Shown here piece after piece: positions 6,330 to 8,264 of a stretch of 8,264 nucleotides of DNA (the first letter of the stretch is position 1; each line of letters starts with the position of its first letter). The notes under the pieces were generated by a model, which did not search any database, was not told where the DNA came from, and was given only the letters and a program-made list of their open reading frames with translations. Source of the DNA: Spirochaetales bacterium (lineage in GTDB: Bacteria > Spirochaetota > Spirochaetia > Treponematales > Rectinemataceae); NCBI GenBank assembly GCA_015657395.1, contig JADLKI010000001.1:290116-298379 (forward strand), written 5' to 3'. The translations under genes were made by a program, and so were the position numbers.

Positions 6330-6344
6330 TGTTCGAATTATGGC
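6307..6344. repeat. 19-bp tandem direct repeat, two copies, carrying a -10 box and start codon
   Basis: Copy 1 is TCATTATTTGAATTATAGC (6307-6325) and copy 2 is TCATTGTTCGAATTATGGC (6326-6344), directly adjacent and identical at 16 of 19 positions. On the minus strand each unit reads GC, a -10-like hexamer (TATAAT or CATAAT), 7 bases, then ATGA. The downstream unit contains the real lipoprotein promoter -10 and start codon. No third copy is present on either side. Confidence 0.9.
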
Positions 6345-6346
6345 AT
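6318..6346 (-). promoter_or_regulatory. Promoter of the lipoprotein gene, predicted leaderless
   Basis: On the minus strand a perfect TATAAT (6323-6318) is 17 bp from ATGCCA (6346-6341, 4 of 6 to TTGACA). The -10 ends 7 bases (TCAAATA) before the ATG at 6310, so the transcript should begin at or within a base or two of the start codon. No ribosome binding site is present. It overlaps the 19-bp tandem repeat. Confidence 0.65.
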
Positions 6347-6349
6347 TCC

Positions 6350-6378
6350 TTGACCCTTTGTGCGAACGAAAGTATTCT
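6350..6378 (+). promoter_or_regulatory. Promoter of secA, predicted leaderless
   Basis: TTGACC (6350-6355, 5 of 6) and TATTCT (6373-6378, 4 of 6) have an ideal 17-bp spacer. The -10 ends 6 bases (TTAAGC) before the secA ATG at 6385, which places transcription start on or beside the start codon. There is no Shine-Dalgarno. Its -35 box is only 3 bp from the -35 of the oppositely directed lipoprotein promoter. Confidence 0.65.
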
Positions 6379-6384
6379 TTAAGC

Positions 6385-8264
6385 ATGTCTGGAAACATCC
6401 TCGCCGCCCTCCTGGGTTCACAAAAAGAGAAAGATATCAAGGCGGTTCTGCCCATACTGCACAGGATCAACGCACTTGAGCAGTGGGCCCTCTCGCTCTC
6501 CGATGCCGACTTCCCCGCCATGACCCATACATTCAAGGAGCGGCTCACCTCCGGCGAGACGCTCGATGACCTGTTGCCAGAGGCCTTCGCCCTTGCCCGC
6601 GAAGCCGCCCGACGCAAGCTCGGCGAACGCCCCTTCGACGTGCAGTTGATCGGCGGAATCGCGCTCCACCAGGGCAAAATCGTGGAGATGAAAACGGGCG
6701 AAGGCAAGACACTTGCATCGGTCACCGCCGTCTACCTCAACGCACTGACGGGGGAAGGCGTCCATGTCATCACCGTCAACGATTACCTCGCCGAGCGCGA
6801 CAGTCAGTGGATGGGCCAGATATATAAATTCCTGGGGCTGTCGGTCGGCTGCATTCTCTCTTCAATGGACAATGCGGCCAGAAAGATTTCATATTCCTGC
6901 GACATCACCTATGGCACGAACAACGAATTTGGATTCGATTACCTGCGCGACAACATGGTGTGGTCCCTGGACCAGAAGGTTCAGCGGGGCCATGCCTACT
7001 GCATCATCGACGAAATAGACTCCATCCTCATCGATGAAGCGCGCACGCCTCTCATCATTTCGGGCCCCGCGGATGACGACACCTACAAAGTCAACGAGGT
7101 CAATCGCCTGGCCCTGTCGCTCGTCGAAGTGAAGAAAAATCCCGAGACCGGAGAATACCCCGATGAGACCAAGGGAGAGCTGCTCGAGGGCGATTTCAAG
7201 ATCGAGGAAAAGTCGAAGCGCATCATGTTCACGAGCGAGGGCATGAACCATATAGAATCGCTCCTCCAGAAACGCGGGCTCATCAAAGGAAGCCTCTTCG
7301 ACCCCGAAAGTTTTGAATTTGTCCATTACTTTACGCAGGCAGTGCGCTCTCAGCACCTTTTCAACAAGGACGTCGACTACGTGGTTCAGGACAATCAGGT
7401 GCAGATCGTCGATGAGTTCACCGGCCGCATTCTCCACGGGAGACGCTATTCGGACGGTTTGCACGAGGCGATTGAAGCAAAAGAGCGAATAAAAATAGCG
7501 CGGCGCAACCGCACGCTGGCGACGATCACCTTTCAAAACTACTTTAGATTGTATAAAAAATTAGCCGGCATGACCGGAACGGCCGACACAGAGGCAGAAG
7601 AGTTTAATAAAATATACAGCCTCGACGTCATGGTCATCCCCACGAACCGGCCACTGGTCCGCAGCGATGAAAATGACCTCGTCTATCTCAACGAATCTGA
7701 AAAATTCGACGCGATTCTGAATGAGATAAAGTCGACATATACCAGGGGTCAGCCCATCCTGGTCGGCACGGTGTCGATTGAAAAATCGGAAAAACTGTCG
7801 GCCATGCTCCTGCGCAATGGCATCCGGCATGAGGTTCTGAATGCCAAAAACCATGCGCGCGAGGCACTGATCATCGCCGAGGCCGGAGCCAAGGGCGCTG
7901 TCACGATAGCGACCAATATGGCCGGCCGGGGCACCGATATCAAACTTGGCGGCAACCCTGAATTCCGGGCCAGGCACAAGGCCGGTACAGAGGCCCCGGA
8001 AGAAAAATACAGGGAAGCGCTGGCCCTCGAGTACGAAACATGGACGCACGACCACGAGGAAGTGAGGAGCCTGGGCGGACTCTGCGTCATAGGCACGGAG
8101 CGCCACGAATCGAGGCGGATCGACAACCAGCTGCGCGGACGAAGCGGCCGCCAGGGCGATCCGGGCCGCTCGATATTCTTCATTTCCCTCGACGACGACC
8201 TCATGCGTCTCTTCGGTGGAGAAAATTTCAAACAACTCATGAGCAGAGCGGGCATGAAGCCCGG
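6385..8264 (+). CDS. secA: Preprotein translocase ATPase SecA (C-terminal part cut off by window edge)
   Basis: SecA is the essential motor that pushes unfolded preproteins through the SecYEG channel at the inner membrane. The first 626 codons are present and open at the window end. NBD1 starts at about residue 80, with Walker [10 protein letters not shown] (102-110), [17 protein letters not shown] (175-191) and [21 protein letters not shown] (207-227). The preprotein cross-linking domain lies at about 228-370 ([27 protein letters not shown], 341-367). NBD2 follows, with [10 protein letters not shown] (394-403), [12 protein letters not shown] (458-469), [17 protein letters not shown] (507-523) and [23 protein letters not shown] (570-592). 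The helical scaffold, helical wing and C-terminal linker lie outside, so a SecB/zinc-binding tail cannot be judged. The start fits the family N-terminus (INALEQ at 28-33 corresponds to the usual INALE), and no better ATG with a ribosome site exists nearby. Confidence 0.98.
   Translation, partial: MSGNILAALLGSQKEKDIKAVLPILHRINALEQWALSLSDADFPAMTHTFKERLTSGETLDDLLPEAFALAREAARRKLGERPFDVQLIGGIALHQGKIVEMKTGEGKTLASVTAVYLNALTGEGVHVITVNDYLAERDSQWMGQIYKFLGLSVGCILSSMDNAARKISYSCDITYGTNNEFGFDYLRDNMVWSLDQKVQRGHAYCIIDEIDSILIDEARTPLIISGPADDDTYKVNEVNRLALSLVEVKKNPETGEYPDETKGELLEGDFKIEEKSKRIMFTSEGMNHIESLLQKRGLIKGSLFDPESFEFVHYFTQAVRSQHLFNKDVDYVVQDNQVQIVDEFTGRILHGRRYSDGLHEAIEAKERIKIARRNRTLATITFQNYFRLYKKLAGMTGTADTEAEEFNKIYSLDVMVIPTNRPLVRSDENDLVYLNESEKFDAILNEIKSTYTRGQPILVGTVSIEKSEKLSAMLLRNGIRHEVLNAKNHAREALIIAEAGAKGAVTIATNMAGRGTDIKLGGNPEFRARHKAGTEAPEEKYREALALEYETWTHDHEEVRSLGGLCVIGTERHESRRIDNQLRGRSGRQGDPGRSIFFISLDDDLMRLFGGENFKQLMSRAGMKP

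Noticed and set aside
6889..8235. Two minus-strand frames (215 and 224 codons) opposite secA
   Set aside because: They are shadows of the SecA frame, with no ribosome site and no recognisable motif.
1..8264. Defence system, prophage, transposon or CRISPR
   Set aside because: Every gene belongs to a housekeeping family or is a lipoprotein, and there are no inverted-repeat ends, integrase or spaced repeats.

Overview
The window is GC-rich bacterial chromosome, tightly packed with housekeeping genes. It has no sign of a mobile element, CRISPR array, tRNA or rRNA. Gene order and strand: a DEAH-box RNA helicase (HrpA type, minus, cut by the left edge); xseA and xseB (plus), the two subunits of exonuclease VII; a MutT-like Nudix hydrolase (minus); nnr (minus), the fused NAD(P)H-hydrate epimerase/dehydratase; a lipoprotein with beta-propeller-like repeats (minus); and secA (plus, cut by the right edge). 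The lipoprotein resembles, from memory, a family of spirochaete lipoproteins (LIC_12708-like), and nothing else contradicts a GC-rich spirochaete. That assignment is an inference.

The seven genes form four transcription groups. The helicase and xseAB diverge from an 81-bp gap (1376-1456). The lipoprotein and secA diverge from a 74-bp gap (6311-6384). Reading leftward, lipoprotein, nnr and Nudix lie head to tail: 55 bp separate the first two and the last two overlap by 8 bp. They converge on xseAB. Nnr repairs hydrated NAD(P)H and MutT-type Nudix enzymes remove damaged nucleotides, so this arm looks like a small metabolite-repair operon. Exonuclease VII degrades single-stranded DNA, and SecA drives protein export.

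The most interesting signal is in the two divergent gaps. All four genes that start there have a sigma70-like -10 box ending only 6 or 7 bases before the ATG, with no Shine-Dalgarno sequence. This predicts leaderless mRNAs. The two genes further inside transcription units that I could judge clearly, xseB and nnr, carry normal Shine-Dalgarno sequences (GAGGAG, GGAGGT). In front of the lipoprotein, a 19-bp tandem duplication (16 of 19 identical) copies the whole module of -10 box, 7-base gap and ATG. The upstream copy opens a nine-codon upstream ORF (stop included) that overlaps the true start.

A second oddity is xseB. It should end after about 75-95 codons, but it has no in-frame stop and runs on for 268 codons, antisense through the entire Nudix gene. 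This is either a lost stop or frameshift, or an unusual antisense overlap.
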